This document shows, in pieces, positions 7,995 to 17,456 of a stretch of DNA of 64,000 nt. A model generated the notes under the pieces. That model saw only the letters and a list, made by a program, of their open reading frames with translations, made no database searches and was not told the origin of the DNA. The first letter of the stretch is position 1. Every line of letters begins with the position of its first letter. This DNA is from Saprospiraceae bacterium. Lineage in GTDB: Bacteria; Bacteroidota; Bacteroidia; Chitinophagales; Saprospiraceae. The stretch covers positions 186,001 through 250,000 of the forward strand of contig JAQXDE010000038.1 of the NCBI GenBank assembly GCA_029251525.1, read 5' to 3'. The position numbers and the translations under genes are program-made.

Positions 7995-9923
7995 TTATTT
8001 ATTTTTAATAATTCGATGATTTGAGATAGTTCCGTTTTGCTCAATAATATTAAGGAAGTAAATACCAGAGGTAAGTCCTTTTAGTTGAAGGGTCAAGTTA
8101 TCTTTGTAAAGACCTACTTTTTCATCAATTAATACCCCTTGGATATTAAATAGTTGAACTCTTGAAATATACTCACTATTCGTTTCAATTTTAACTTGAT
8201 TATTCGTGGGATTTGGATAAATTTTTATAGATGAAACCTTTTCAATAGCAACAATAGAAGTTGTGGTGGTATCTTTTTCCTGTCTTGTTACTATAGGGAC
8301 ATATCCAATTTCCATTCCTGTAGGTGGAGTCACGATTAGACCTGGATCTAAACCTACCAATGATCCTTTGGAGGGGGAGGTGAGATATTCATCTGTATAA
8401 TGCCAGCTAGTATGAATCATTTCAACTCTATTTTGTAGGTTCTGTCTCATATCTTCTGATAGGTTAGCATAGATAATCGAAGGCTGGTCAATAAATCGAT
8501 ACCAATAATAAGTTAGTTGGCTACCATCTCCCAACTTCACTGTAAACGGACCTGCTACAGGTCCGGGTGTATTCCATGGGCTTTGTGGATCTTGAAAAGG
8601 ACAATCAGGTTCTAAGGGTGTTAAATAAGGAACATTATCATTTCTTGGTGTAATGGCTGGCTCCTCATCCAAAAGTCCGGTAGAAGCAGGTACCTCTGAG
8701 AGTAGAATAGGCTCCCAAAGATTATCTTGGCTTAATTCATAAAATTCTGGCATAATAAAATTCCCCTCTTCATTGATTACCACATTAGTATCCCATTTAA
8801 AACCAGCAGCTGTTCCATTGGAAGTAATAGTTTTTTCTGCAAAAAAATAATTAATCATAGCATCAACTGGAGTACCATTCTGTGTTGCTATATTACCATC
8901 CACTGGTGGACTTGGACTAAAAAAAACATTTTGAGTTCCGTCAGTTTGAAAAGCTGTAGTTGGTACTTGTCCACCATTAAACCAATCTTCCACCTCATCC
9001 CATTTTGCATTTTTTGAATATACTTTTATTTCTCGAATAACTTCAGATCTATTGCTTGTGGTTTCAGGAAATACTAAAGGTAAAATTCTAGCAAATTTTT
9101 TTCCTGAGTCATCAGTTCCTATTAGTGCTGGAGATTCTGCATATTCAATGGCAAAAGCTTGGTTCTTATCTGTACCTTTTACATCTAAGAAAAGACCCTC
9201 CAAATCAGGATCATTCAATGCTGTCTCTGTCCAGAATGTGGGAATAAAAAATGCGATAGGACCTTTGAAGTTTGTGGCGTTCATAAATAAGGTCCAACAT
9301 TGATTACCCGTTGAATAGTTTGTACCATAAGTTTCATCCATTACATCTGTCAAAGGTAAAGGATGATATCCGTATCCTAAAAATTCTCCGTTTGCTCCTT
9401 GTTCCATGTTTAAACCATCAGGTGGCCAAAGTATATTGGGAGATAATTGTGCAACTCCATACTTTCCTCCAGGATTAGACCAGTCTCTTTGACCACTAGA
9501 CAACAAAGGACCGCTACCGGCACCAGTACCGTTGGCCCATTGACTAAATCCATTAGCTACTCCTCCCATAATAAATTTTGGAGTCTCTGTTGCAAATCGA
9601 GTGTCATGCCACCATCCCAAGCCACCTTCGATTGTATTGTAAAAACCAGAAGGGAGATTACCAGAATTATAGGGCTGTAACCAAGTACTTGGTAGGCCTA
9701 ATTGAAAGTTTTGAAATCCAGGATATTTCTCCATTATAGGCCAAACTGCTGCATAAAAAGAGTAACCTGCACCGTTATCATTATCTGCAAACCATTGTCT
9801 GGGAAAATAATTAAAGCCGTACCCATTGGCTTGAACCTGAGCATTTAATTCACTGAATGGGTTTCCAATGAATAAAATGATAAGGCAATAAAATGAGATT
9901 CTTTTGGATAGGGTATTAGACAA
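7995..9923 (-). CDS. T9SS-secreted protein of unrecognised family
   Basis: 642 residues. The only plausible start is a TTG at 9921-9923; the nearest ATG is in another frame. A signal peptide runs to about residue 29 (ELNAQ). The mature part is rich in Trp, Tyr, Gly and Asn, with stretches such as GYGFNYFPRQWFADNDNGAG and GGLGWWHDTRF that suggest a carbohydrate-binding or beta-rich exterior domain. I do not recognise a catalytic motif. The C-terminus (about 565-642) is a T9SS type A sorting domain (SSIKIYPNPTNNQVKI). It is followed at 55 bp by the acetylesterase gene. A role in handling an extracellular polymer is inference from the neighbours. Confidence 0.75.
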   Translation of the reverse strand: MSNTLSKRISFYCLIILFIGNPFSELNAQVQANGYGFNYFPRQWFADNDNGAGYSFYAAVWPIMEKYPGFQNFQLGLPSTWLQPYNSGNLPSGFYNTIEGGLGWWHDTRFATETPKFIMGGVANGFSQWANGTGAGSGPLLSSGQRDWSNPGGKYGVAQLSPNILWPPDGLNMEQGANGEFLGYGYHPLPLTDVMDETYGTNYSTGNQCWTLFMNATNFKGPIAFFIPTFWTETALNDPDLEGLFLDVKGTDKNQAFAIEYAESPALIGTDDSGKKFARILPLVFPETTSNRSEVIREIKVYSKNAKWDEVEDWFNGGQVPTTAFQTDGTQNVFFSPSPPVDGNIATQNGTPVDAMINYFFAEKTITSNGTAAGFKWDTNVVINEEGNFIMPEFYELSQDNLWEPILLSEVPASTGLLDEEPAITPRNDNVPYLTPLEPDCPFQDPQSPWNTPGPVAGPFTVKLGDGSQLTYYWYRFIDQPSIIYANLSEDMRQNLQNRVEMIHTSWHYTDEYLTSPSKGSLVGLDPGLIVTPPTGMEIGYVPIVTRQEKDTTTTSIVAIEKVSSIKIYPNPTNNQVKIETNSEYISRVQLFNIQGVLIDEKVGLYKDNLTLQLKGLTSGIYFLNIIEQNGTISNHRIIKNK

Positions 9924-10389
9924 ATCATTTAGGTTTTAGTGTAAACAAAATAAAATTAACCAAGTAGACTTAATAAAACATAGTTTATGGTTAGCAAAGT
10001 CTAGTTTTGTAAATTATTAAGCAAAAGTATGTTGGTTAAGTAAATCACCATCTTTAATGATAAGACTTTGCTGTCAGAGTTGTCAAATAATATTTTGTTG
10101 ATGATTGAGAAGAGGGACTCACATAAATAGATAATTTGCAATTCAAGTGATTGTAAATAAGAATTGTTAAAGCTCTATATAAATTTAGTTTTGGTGTAAC
10201 AATTAAATCATTAAAATCTCGATTTTTTTATTGGTTTTTGATACGATTCTATTGCCATGGCATCTAATTATTTATATTAATTCGATAGTCTGTCTGCGTG
10301 CTAACACCTAATGATTCTTAATTGACTTGCGTTTAAGCCATTTACAAAAAGTGGGAATAGATTATCAAGGCAGTTGGGTGTGATATTTG
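9924..10389. other. Intergenic stretch, nothing recognised
   Basis: 466 bases between two minus-strand genes. No hairpin with a T-tract and no protein remnant stood out. It must hold the promoter of the T9SS operon and the 3' end of the phosphatase transcript. Confidence 0.5.
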
Positions 10390-10854
10390 CTATCGAGGGA
10401 TATCCCATTTATACTTTTCAATAATTTTATTACAAGCTAACTCAAGCATTTCAAATACACTTTCGAATCCATCAGTAATATAAGGGTCGGGAACTTGTTG
10501 ATTTAGACCTGGATTAACAAAGTTCATGATGAGGTGAATTTTATTTTCTTGCTCTGATGAAGTCGTTAAATATCTTACATTTTGATAATTCGTTGCATCC
10601 ATTGTTAAAACCAGATCGAAGTCGTCTAGGTCACGAGCTTGGAATTGACGCCCTCGTTGGTTTAAGATGTCAATGTTGTTTTTTTGAGCAACTTTGATAG
10701 AACGAGAATCCGGTTTTTCACCTGCATGCCATGCCGCTGTACCAGCAGAATCTACTTTCCAATTAAGTTGATGTTCTTGGATCTTCTTTTTCATAATACC
10801 CTCCGCTAGAGGCGATCGGCAAATGTTACCCAGGCAGACCATTAATATTTTCAT
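10390..10854 (-). CDS. Low-molecular-weight protein-tyrosine phosphatase
   Basis: Seen: the P-loop CLGNICRS at residues 7-14, i.e. C(x)5R with nucleophile C7 and R13, at the very N-terminus; and the general acid in DPY (D123). The 154-residue length is typical. Family knowledge: a cytosolic phosphatase acting on phosphotyrosine in small molecules or proteins, often with exopolysaccharide or stress roles. The neighbours give no clue to its substrate. It diverges from the DUF1015 gene across a 246-bp gap. Confidence 0.93.
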   Translation of the reverse strand: MKILMVCLGNICRSPLAEGIMKKKIQEHQLNWKVDSAGTAAWHAGEKPDSRSIKVAQKNNIDILNQRGRQFQARDLDDFDLVLTMDATNYQNVRYLTTSSEQENKIHLIMNFVNPGLNQQVPDPYITDGFESVFEMLELACNKIIEKYKWDIPR

Positions 10855-11054
10855 ACAAATGAGGTTAGGATTTTGATAAAATAACTTTATCAGAACGAGG
10901 ATGTAATGGAGATAGTTGCTTTAAAGATCAATTGATAATCTAAAGATGATTCAATTTTGGACAATAAATAGAACTTAACTGGAAAGTCTTTTATTACTGA
11001 CAAACTAATCTTAAATTGCCTCCTAATTAATTTATCTAACCATTTTGAACCAAA

Positions 11055-11082
11055 TTCAGTTTTTTTTGATAAAAAAACTGAA
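11055..11082. repeat. AT-rich inverted repeat upstream of the DUF1015 gene
   Basis: Arms of about 12 bases (TTCAG plus a T run, then an A run plus CTGAA) with a four-base loop, ending 18 bases before the ATG at 11101. It would fold in the 5' leader of the DUF1015 transcript or act as an operator in the divergent intergenic region. Role unknown. Confidence 0.4.
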
Positions 11083-11100
11083 AAAATAGACAACCAATTA

Positions 11101-12219
11101 ATGAAGATTCGTCCATTCCAAGCGATCTACCCTAACACCGATTATATTGCTTCCAATGATTCTTTTTTCGGAACAGTTAGAGAAGAATATGTTTCTTATA
11201 AAGAAAGTGGTTTTTATAATAAGGCATCGCAAGAATCAGTTTACATTTATCGTATCCAATCGCCTTCTCGAAATCATACAGGTTTAGTTGCATGTGCTGA
11301 TATTAACGAGTATTTAAAAGGTAATATTAAAAAACATGAAAATACTTTAGCTGCTACCGAGCAACGACAAATGTATTTAATGATGAATCGAAAAGCGATC
11401 ATCAAACCTGTGTTGCTAATTTATCCAAAGGTCAAAAAATTGAACGAATTATTTGAAAAACATATAGAGGAAAATGATCCATATTACTCGATTCATTTTG
11501 AGAAACAAAATTCGACCCACGTACTTTGGGAAGTAAATGATGGTAGTACAATTGAAAAAATTCAACAGCTTTTTGAAAAGAAAATTCCAGAAACATATAT
11601 TGCAGATGGGCACCATCGTTGCGCCGCAAGTGCATTGTTATATTCTCGTATAAAAAAGAAGAAGAAGGCAAATCCATATGGGGATTTATTAACTGCATTT
11701 TTCCCAGTAGATCAGTTAGAGATTTATGATTACAATCGAATTGTTGATGCTTCGGGTGATATTACGATGACTCAATTTATGGCAAAACTCTCAAAGGTTT
11801 TTGAAATTGATATGCTTGAAAAACCAATGAAGCCAAAACGGAAACATGAAATTGTTATGTTTTTAAATAAAGAATGGTTTCTTTTAAAATGGAGGCCAGA
11901 GGTTCTTAAACAATATAAAAAGCAAAAAATTGTACTGGATGCAAGTTTGCTAGATGAAAAAATATTGAAAAATATTTTAGGGATTATTGATGTAAAGACT
12001 GATACACGAATCAAATATGTTTCTGGAACTGAAGGAATAGAAACTATTCGAGTTAAAACCTTAAAATCAGATTCGAGGGTTGCTTTTTGTCTTTATCCAG
12101 CACAAATGTCTGATTTGTTAACAACTGCTGATTTGGGTGGAGTAATGCCACCCAAGTCTACTTGGTTTGAACCACGAATGAAAAATGGATTGATTGTTCA
12201 AGAACTTTTTGGATTATAG
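11101..12219 (+). CDS. DUF1015 family protein
   Basis: Seen: an N-terminal MKIRPFQAIYPN start, KKHENTLAATEQRQ in the first third, and the family hallmark YIADGHHRCAASAL near residue 175. 372 residues. Family knowledge: widespread, function uncertain, often linked to serine or hydroxyacid metabolism genes in Bacteroidota. Here the neighbours are a pseudouridine synthase (41 bp downstream, same strand) and a divergent phosphatase, so no such link is visible. The last part (PAQMSDLLTTADLGGVMPPKS) is characteristic of the family. Cytosolic: no signal peptide or membrane segment. Confidence 0.9.
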   Translation: MKIRPFQAIYPNTDYIASNDSFFGTVREEYVSYKESGFYNKASQESVYIYRIQSPSRNHTGLVACADINEYLKGNIKKHENTLAATEQRQMYLMMNRKAIIKPVLLIYPKVKKLNELFEKHIEENDPYYSIHFEKQNSTHVLWEVNDGSTIEKIQQLFEKKIPETYIADGHHRCAASALLYSRIKKKKKANPYGDLLTAFFPVDQLEIYDYNRIVDASGDITMTQFMAKLSKVFEIDMLEKPMKPKRKHEIVMFLNKEWFLLKWRPEVLKQYKKQKIVLDASLLDEKILKNILGIIDVKTDTRIKYVSGTEGIETIRVKTLKSDSRVAFCLYPAQMSDLLTTADLGGVMPPKSTWFEPRMKNGLIVQELFGL

Positions 12220-12260
12220 ATTTTTTCTAAATAAATTATTTCAGATTATAAAATTAGAAT

Positions 12261-12917
12261 ATGCAAATTACCGAAAATGTTCTTTATAAAAACAATCAGC
12301 TCATTGCGTTGAACAAGACCTCAGGATTACCTACGCAATCAGATCGGTCTGGTGACAAAGCACTGCTTAATATTGCTGAAATTTACACCAAATCTGAACT
12401 TTATCTCATTCATCGACTAGACCGTCCTGCTAGTGGAATTGTTTTATTTGCAAAGAATAAAAAATGCTTGGCAATATTAAACGAGCAATTCCAAAAAAGA
12501 ACAATTAAAAAAACTTACCTCGCAGTTGTAAAAAATCACCCACCTGAGAAAGAAGGAACTCTTGTTCATTATCTCTTAAAGAGTCAAAAAAAGAACCGAG
12601 CTTTTGCTCATGACGATGAAAAACCAAATAGTAAGAAAGCAAAATTAACTTATAAAGTAATTGCCTCAATTGATAATTATCATTTACTTGAGGTTAACCT
12701 GATGACTGGAAGGCATCATCAAATACGTGCACAACTTGCAAAGATAGATTGTCCAATTAAAGGTGATGAACGGTATGGATTTAAGAGAGGAAATAAAGAT
12801 CGTTCGATTCATTTACATGCGTGGAAATTGAATTTTCGACATCCTGTAACTAATGAGGTGGTCATGCTAGAGGCACCAATTCCAAATGATGTAGTTTGGC
12901 AGGCGTTTGATTTTTAA
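12261..12917 (+). CDS. RluA-family RNA pseudouridine synthase
   Basis: Seen: the catalytic motif HRLDRPASG at residues 51-59 with D54 as the conserved aspartate; GRHHQIRAQLA further on; and a C-terminal HLHAWKLNFRHP block. The protein has 218 residues and no N-terminal S4 domain, which fits the short RluA/RluC-like forms. It converts specific uridines in rRNA or tRNA to pseudouridine; the exact target cannot be told from sequence. A perfect bidirectional terminator lies about 120 bp downstream. Confidence 0.93.
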   Translation: MQITENVLYKNNQLIALNKTSGLPTQSDRSGDKALLNIAEIYTKSELYLIHRLDRPASGIVLFAKNKKCLAILNEQFQKRTIKKTYLAVVKNHPPEKEGTLVHYLLKSQKKNRAFAHDDEKPNSKKAKLTYKVIASIDNYHLLEVNLMTGRHHQIRAQLAKIDCPIKGDERYGFKRGNKDRSIHLHAWKLNFRHPVTNEVVMLEAPIPNDVVWQAFDF

Positions 12918-13035
12918 GAAATAATAATTCCTTTTTCTAAAAAAATTTAATTTTTATTATATAATAATGCAATCAATAATAATTAAGTTACTTTCTGGAA
13001 GTATGTTATACGTAGTGTAACAATATATTCTCAAG

Positions 13036-13075
13036 AAAAAAAAGCCTTTCCGAATATTCGGAAAGGCTTTTTTTT
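13036..13075. terminator. Perfect bidirectional intrinsic terminator
   Basis: A fully palindromic A8-stem-T8 element: the GCCTTTCCGAA arm pairs with TTCGGAAAGGC. It ends the pseudouridine synthase transcript and separates it from the ilv operon; the A-tract makes it equally good on the minus strand. Confidence 0.9.
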
Positions 13076-13236
13076 AGTTAAAAATTCGAATTTCCACAAC
13101 ATATTTAGCGATTACTTGGAAATTGGTTTTAGTTGACTTTTAAGTCGTTGACTTTCAGTTAGTTACGTGGGTGAAAATAAAATATGCTCATTGTAAAACT
13201 TGATTTAAAAAATTTCGTAATACTACCATTAGATAA

Positions 13237-13244
13237 TACTTTTG
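13237..13244 (+). promoter_or_regulatory. Possible -7 promoter element for the ilv operon
   Basis: TACTTTTG matches the Bacteroidota -7 consensus TAnnTTTG. It lies only 6 bases before the ATG at 13251, so transcription from it would give a nearly leaderless message. The matching -33 element is weak (TTTCG about 19 bases upstream). The overlap argues against the in-frame TTG at 13242 as the start of ilvD. Confidence 0.35.
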
Positions 13245-13250
13245 ACACTT

Positions 13251-14936
13251 ATGACAAAAATGGAATTAAATAAATTTAGCAAACGGATCACTCAAGACCC
13301 AACTCAACCTGCAGCTCAAGCAATGCTTCATGCAATTGGATTGACTCATGAGGATTTAAAAAAGGCACAAGTTGGAATTGTCAGTACAGGATGGGAGGGT
13401 AATCCTTGTAATATGCACTTGAATGATTTGGCAAAAGAAATTAAGATTGGAGTCAATGAATCAGACCTGATTGGTTTGATTTTTCATACGATTGGTGTGA
13501 GTGATGGAATTTCGATGGGTACAGACGGAATGCGCTTCTCCTTGCCTTCTCGTGATATCATTGCTGATTCTATTGAAACTGTTGCTTCAGCACAATGGTA
13601 CGACGCAATTGTCGCGGTGGTTGGTTGTGATAAAAATATGCCAGGAGCAATGATGGCTTTAGGAAGGTTGAATCGACCAGGGATTTTAGTTTACGGAGGA
13701 ACTATTCAACCAGGTTGCCACTTGGATAAAAAACTCGATATAGTGTCTGCGTTTGAAGCTTTAGGTCAAAAGGTAGCAGGGGTCATTACAGATGAAGATT
13801 ATAAAAGCGTTATTCAAAAAGCTTGTCCTGGACCCGGCGCATGTGGAGGAATGTATACTGCAAATACTATGGCCTCGGCAATAGAAGCTATGGGGATGAG
13901 TTTACCATACAATTCCTCAAACCCTGCGGTCAGTCCAAATAAAAAAGAAGAATGTGAAAGAGTTGGAAAGGCAATGCGGAATTTAATGGAAAGAAATATC
14001 CTTCCAAGAGATATAATGACAAAGAAAGCATTTGAAAATGCAATAACGCTTATAATGGTTTTAGGTGGTTCAACGAATGCTGTTTTGCATTTAATTGCAA
14101 TGGCAAAATCAGTTGAGGTTGATATCTCCTTGGATGATTTCCAGCGTATTAGTGACAAAACACCTTTCCTGGCAGATCTTAAACCAAGTGGACAATACTT
14201 AATGGAAGACTTGCACAAAGTCGGAGGTGTCCCTGCAGTTTTAAAATTATTATTGGAGAAAGGAATGTTGTATGGTGATTGCTTAACAGTAACTGGAAAA
14301 ACGATTGCAGAAAATTTAGCAGAAGTTCCAAATCTTCCAGCCGATCAAAAAGTCATTAATTCTCTCGACAATCCAGTTAAACCTAAGGGGCATTTACAAA
14401 TCTTATACGGAAATATTGCAACAGGAGGTTCAGTAGCAAAGATAACCGGAAAAGAAGGAGAATTTTTTAAAGGAAGAGCACGAGTATTTAACTCTGAGGC
14501 TGATGCTAATTCAGCTATTGTTGCAGGTGAAATTAATTCAGGAGAGGTAATTGTAATAAGATATATTGGACCAAGAGGAGGTCCCGGAATGCCTGAAATG
14601 TTGAAACCAACTTCCGCTATTATGGGGGCAGGGTTGGGAAATTCAGTCGCATTGATTACAGATGCTAGATTTTCAGGGGGAACGCATGGATTTGTTGTTG
14701 GACATGTGACACCAGAAGCACAAGTTGGAGGAGTAATTGGATTGTTAGAGAATGGTGATATAATTACGATCGATGCTGTCAATAATAAATTAGACGTTGA
14801 CTTAACTGACAAAGAAATTGAAAAAAGAAAAAATAATTGGCAACCGCTTGCGCTTCGAGCAGCAAATGGAATTTTAAGAAAATATGCTGCGACAGTATCA
14901 TCTGCAAGTGAAGGATGTGTCACTGATGAATGTTAA
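13251..14936 (+). CDS. ilvD: Dihydroxy-acid dehydratase
   Basis: Third step of valine/isoleucine synthesis: dehydrates 2,3-dihydroxy acids to 2-oxo acids using an iron-sulfur cluster. Seen: [19 protein letters not shown] and [15 protein letters not shown], which carry the three cluster cysteines, and the [15 protein letters not shown] signature near the C-terminus. The frame is open to a TTG at 13242, but ATG 13251 (or 13260) is preferred because a -7-like element overlaps the TTG. About 561 residues, typical length. First gene of ilvD-B-N-C-A, all on the plus strand. Confidence 0.96.
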   Translation: MTKMELNKFSKRITQDPTQPAAQAMLHAIGLTHEDLKKAQVGIVSTGWEGNPCNMHLNDLAKEIKIGVNESDLIGLIFHTIGVSDGISMGTDGMRFSLPSRDIIADSIETVASAQWYDAIVAVVGCDKNMPGAMMALGRLNRPGILVYGGTIQPGCHLDKKLDIVSAFEALGQKVAGVITDEDYKSVIQKACPGPGACGGMYTANTMASAIEAMGMSLPYNSSNPAVSPNKKEECERVGKAMRNLMERNILPRDIMTKKAFENAITLIMVLGGSTNAVLHLIAMAKSVEVDISLDDFQRISDKTPFLADLKPSGQYLMEDLHKVGGVPAVLKLLLEKGMLYGDCLTVTGKTIAENLAEVPNLPADQKVINSLDNPVKPKGHLQILYGNIATGGSVAKITGKEGEFFKGRARVFNSEADANSAIVAGEINSGEVIVIRYIGPRGGPGMPEMLKPTSAIMGAGLGNSVALITDARFSGGTHGFVVGHVTPEAQVGGVIGLLENGDIITIDAVNNKLDVDLTDKEIEKRKNNWQPLALRAANGILRKYAATVSSASEGCVTDEC

Positions 14937-14982
14937 ACGTACTCAGAAGCAGTAGCTTCAATGAACATAAAAAATAATATAA

Positions 14983-16722
14983 GTGCAAAAAAATCTAAAG
15001 GTAAGAGCAAAAAGAATAAAATCATCTACACCAATTAAAACTAGTGGTGCAGAAGCAGTTTTGAAGTGTCTTATTGAAGAAGGTATTGATACTATTTTTG
15101 GTTATCCAGGAGGGGCAATCATGCCTGTCTATGATGCACTTCATTATTACCAAGATCAACTAGAGCATATTCTTCCTCGTCATGAACAAGGAGCAATTCA
15201 TGCAGCTCAGGGTTATGCAAGGGTTACCAGGAAAATAGGAGTTTGTATGGCAACTTCTGGTCCAGGTGCGACTAATTTAATCACAGGAATTGGAGATGCT
15301 TTTATGGATTCTACACCATTGATTTGTATCACTGGGCAAGTGTTTAGTCAAGTTTTGGGAAGCGATGCATTTCAAGAAATCGATGTGATCGGATGTACAA
15401 CTTCGGTAACCAAGTGGAATTATCAAATTACTAAGGCAGAAGAAATTCCAGCGGTTTTTGCCAAAGCATTTTACATCGCCAATTCAGGTCGTCCAGGACC
15501 CGTTTTGATAGACATAACAAAAGATGCACAACTTAATGAAATGGATTTTACCTATCAAAAAAATCCCACAGTTCGTTCATATCACCCTTTACCTAAGATC
15601 GAAAAAGCATCTTTGGAAGCTGCGGCAAATCTAATTAATAAAGCTAAGAAACCATTTATTTTAGCAGGTCATGGAATACAAATTGCACATGCACAAGATG
15701 AGTTTAAAGCCTTTGTTGAAAAAACTGGAATCCCGTTAGGTTGTACAATTCACGGACTTTCTAGTATTCCAAATTCACATCCATTACACATGGGAATGCT
15801 AGGGATGCATGGAAATTATGGACCTAATGTAAAGACCAATGAGTGTGATGTCTTGATTGCTATAGGAATGAGATTTGATGATCGGGTTACAGGTAATTTG
15901 GCAAAATATGCAAAACAAGCAAAAGTCATTCATATTGAAATTGATCCTTCGGAAATAAATAAGAATGTTAAAGCTGAAGTTCCAGTATTAGGTGATGCAA
16001 AGGAAGTTTTGAGAGAAATTTTACCGTTAGTCAAAGAGAAAAAATATACAAAGTGGGTAAAAGAATTTAAGATCTGTGCACAATTGGAAAATGAAAAGGT
16101 TATCAAACGAGATTTGAAAGCAAATGCAGATGGTATGATAAAAATGGGTCAGGTTGTTCGACTAGTTTCTAATCAAACAAATGGAAAAGCCATTGTAGCC
16201 ACTGACGTTGGACAACATCAAATGTCTGCTGCTCGATATTATGAATATGAAGACACTAATCAATGGGTTTCTTCTGGAGGTGCCGGGACAATGGGTTTTG
16301 GGTTACCTGCTGCATTCGGAGCAAAGTTTGCTCAACCTCATCGAGAGGTAATTTGTTTTGTTGGTGATGGTGGTTTTCAAATGACTATTCAAGAATTAGG
16401 TATGTGTGCGCAATGGAACGTAGGAGTTAAAATAGTTCTGCTTGATAATGAATACCTAGGAATGGTTCGTCAATGGCAACAATTATTTTTTGAGAAAAGA
16501 TATTCTTCTGTTGCATTGCAAAATCCTGATTTTATTAAAATAGCAGATGGTTTTGGTGTAGCTGGTAGTATGGTTTCGGATCCTAAAGATTTAGAAAAAT
16601 CCATTGACATAATGTTAAAACATGATGGTCCATATTTGCTTCATGTGCGGGTAGAGAAAGAAGAAAATATTTTTCCTATGATTCAAACTGGGGCAAGTGT
16701 CGGAGAAATACGGCTTGAATAA
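14983..16722 (+). CDS. ilvB: Acetolactate synthase, large (catalytic) subunit
   Basis: Condenses pyruvate with pyruvate or 2-oxobutyrate, the first common step to valine, leucine and isoleucine; uses thiamine diphosphate. Seen: [12 protein letters not shown], the catalytic glutamate in [16 protein letters not shown] (E68), and the ThDP/Mg motif starting [12 protein letters not shown] and ending at [10 protein letters not shown]. 579 residues. The start is GTG at 14983; an ATG at 14961 is in another frame and soon stops. It lies 46 bp after ilvD and 86 bp before the small subunit. Confidence 0.96.
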   Translation: MQKNLKVRAKRIKSSTPIKTSGAEAVLKCLIEEGIDTIFGYPGGAIMPVYDALHYYQDQLEHILPRHEQGAIHAAQGYARVTRKIGVCMATSGPGATNLITGIGDAFMDSTPLICITGQVFSQVLGSDAFQEIDVIGCTTSVTKWNYQITKAEEIPAVFAKAFYIANSGRPGPVLIDITKDAQLNEMDFTYQKNPTVRSYHPLPKIEKASLEAAANLINKAKKPFILAGHGIQIAHAQDEFKAFVEKTGIPLGCTIHGLSSIPNSHPLHMGMLGMHGNYGPNVKTNECDVLIAIGMRFDDRVTGNLAKYAKQAKVIHIEIDPSEINKNVKAEVPVLGDAKEVLREILPLVKEKKYTKWVKEFKICAQLENEKVIKRDLKANADGMIKMGQVVRLVSNQTNGKAIVATDVGQHQMSAARYYEYEDTNQWVSSGGAGTMGFGLPAAFGAKFAQPHREVICFVGDGGFQMTIQELGMCAQWNVGVKIVLLDNEYLGMVRQWQQLFFEKRYSSVALQNPDFIKIADGFGVAGSMVSDPKDLEKSIDIMLKHDGPYLLHVRVEKEENIFPMIQTGASVGEIRLE

Positions 16723-16808
16723 CACATAATAATTTAAAAAAAAAGCAAACTTACTCTTGATTATTTTAATGAAAAAATAAGTCTGTCAAATTAGACCACA
16801 AGATAAAA

Positions 16809-17339
16809 ATGAAAGAATTTACAATAACAGTTTTTAGTGAGAATAAAACAGGATTAATCTCCAGAATTGTTTCTGTTTTTACTAGAAGACATATCAATAT
16901 CGAAAGCCTAACAACTTCAAAAGCATCAATTAAGGGTATTCACAGATTTACTATAGTTGTAGTGTTAAAAGAAGAACAAGTCCGAAAATTAGTTGCACAA
17001 ATCGACAAGCAGGTTGATGTCATAAAAGCATTTTACTACGATGAAACAGAAATCATTCATCAAGAGGTAGCTTTATATAAAGTTCCGACTAGTGGATTTA
17101 CTAATGGTAATAGTTTAGAAAAATTAATCCGTAAACACAATGCAAGAATATTAGAAATTGAGCCTGAGTTCACTGTAATTGAAAAAACGGGGCACGCAGA
17201 AGAAACTGAAGCATTACTTCATGAACTCGAAAAAATTGGAATTTATGAGTTTGTTAGGTCAGGAAGAATAGCCATTGTAAAACCAATGGAAATGCTAAAT
17301 ACATATTTGAAATCAATTGAAAGTACACATTTTAACTAA
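16809..17339 (+). CDS. ilvN: Acetolactate synthase, small (regulatory) subunit
   Basis: Seen: an N-terminal ACT domain (residues 1-80, ITVFSENKTGLISRIVSVF with the binding-site glycine) followed by a second ACT-like half, as in IlvN/IlvH; 176 residues. Family knowledge: binds valine and feeds back on the catalytic subunit encoded just upstream. The later LIRKHNARILEIEPEF stretch matches the C-terminal domain of the family. Gene symbol could equally be ilvH. Confidence 0.94.
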   Translation: MKEFTITVFSENKTGLISRIVSVFTRRHINIESLTTSKASIKGIHRFTIVVVLKEEQVRKLVAQIDKQVDVIKAFYYDETEIIHQEVALYKVPTSGFTNGNSLEKLIRKHNARILEIEPEFTVIEKTGHAEETEALLHELEKIGIYEFVRSGRIAIVKPMEMLNTYLKSIESTHFN

Positions 17340-17456
17340 TTACTTTTTGAAATGTAAATATATTGTTAAAGTGTTTTGTTTTTCGAATTCCAGAAACATA
17401 TTTTCAATTTAATACATTTAATAAATAAGTAAAAATTTTATAAAAAAATCATAGTC

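Noticed and set aside
10890-11093. 67-codon minus-strand open frame between the phosphatase and DUF1015 genes
   Set aside because: Needs a TTG start inside a T-rich hairpin and has no recognisable motif; kept only as a possible relic, not annotated.
13160-13236. Leader peptide or riboswitch upstream of ilvD
   Set aside because: No short frame rich in Ile/Val/Leu codons and no attenuator hairpin just upstream; the nearby hairpin belongs to the preceding gene.
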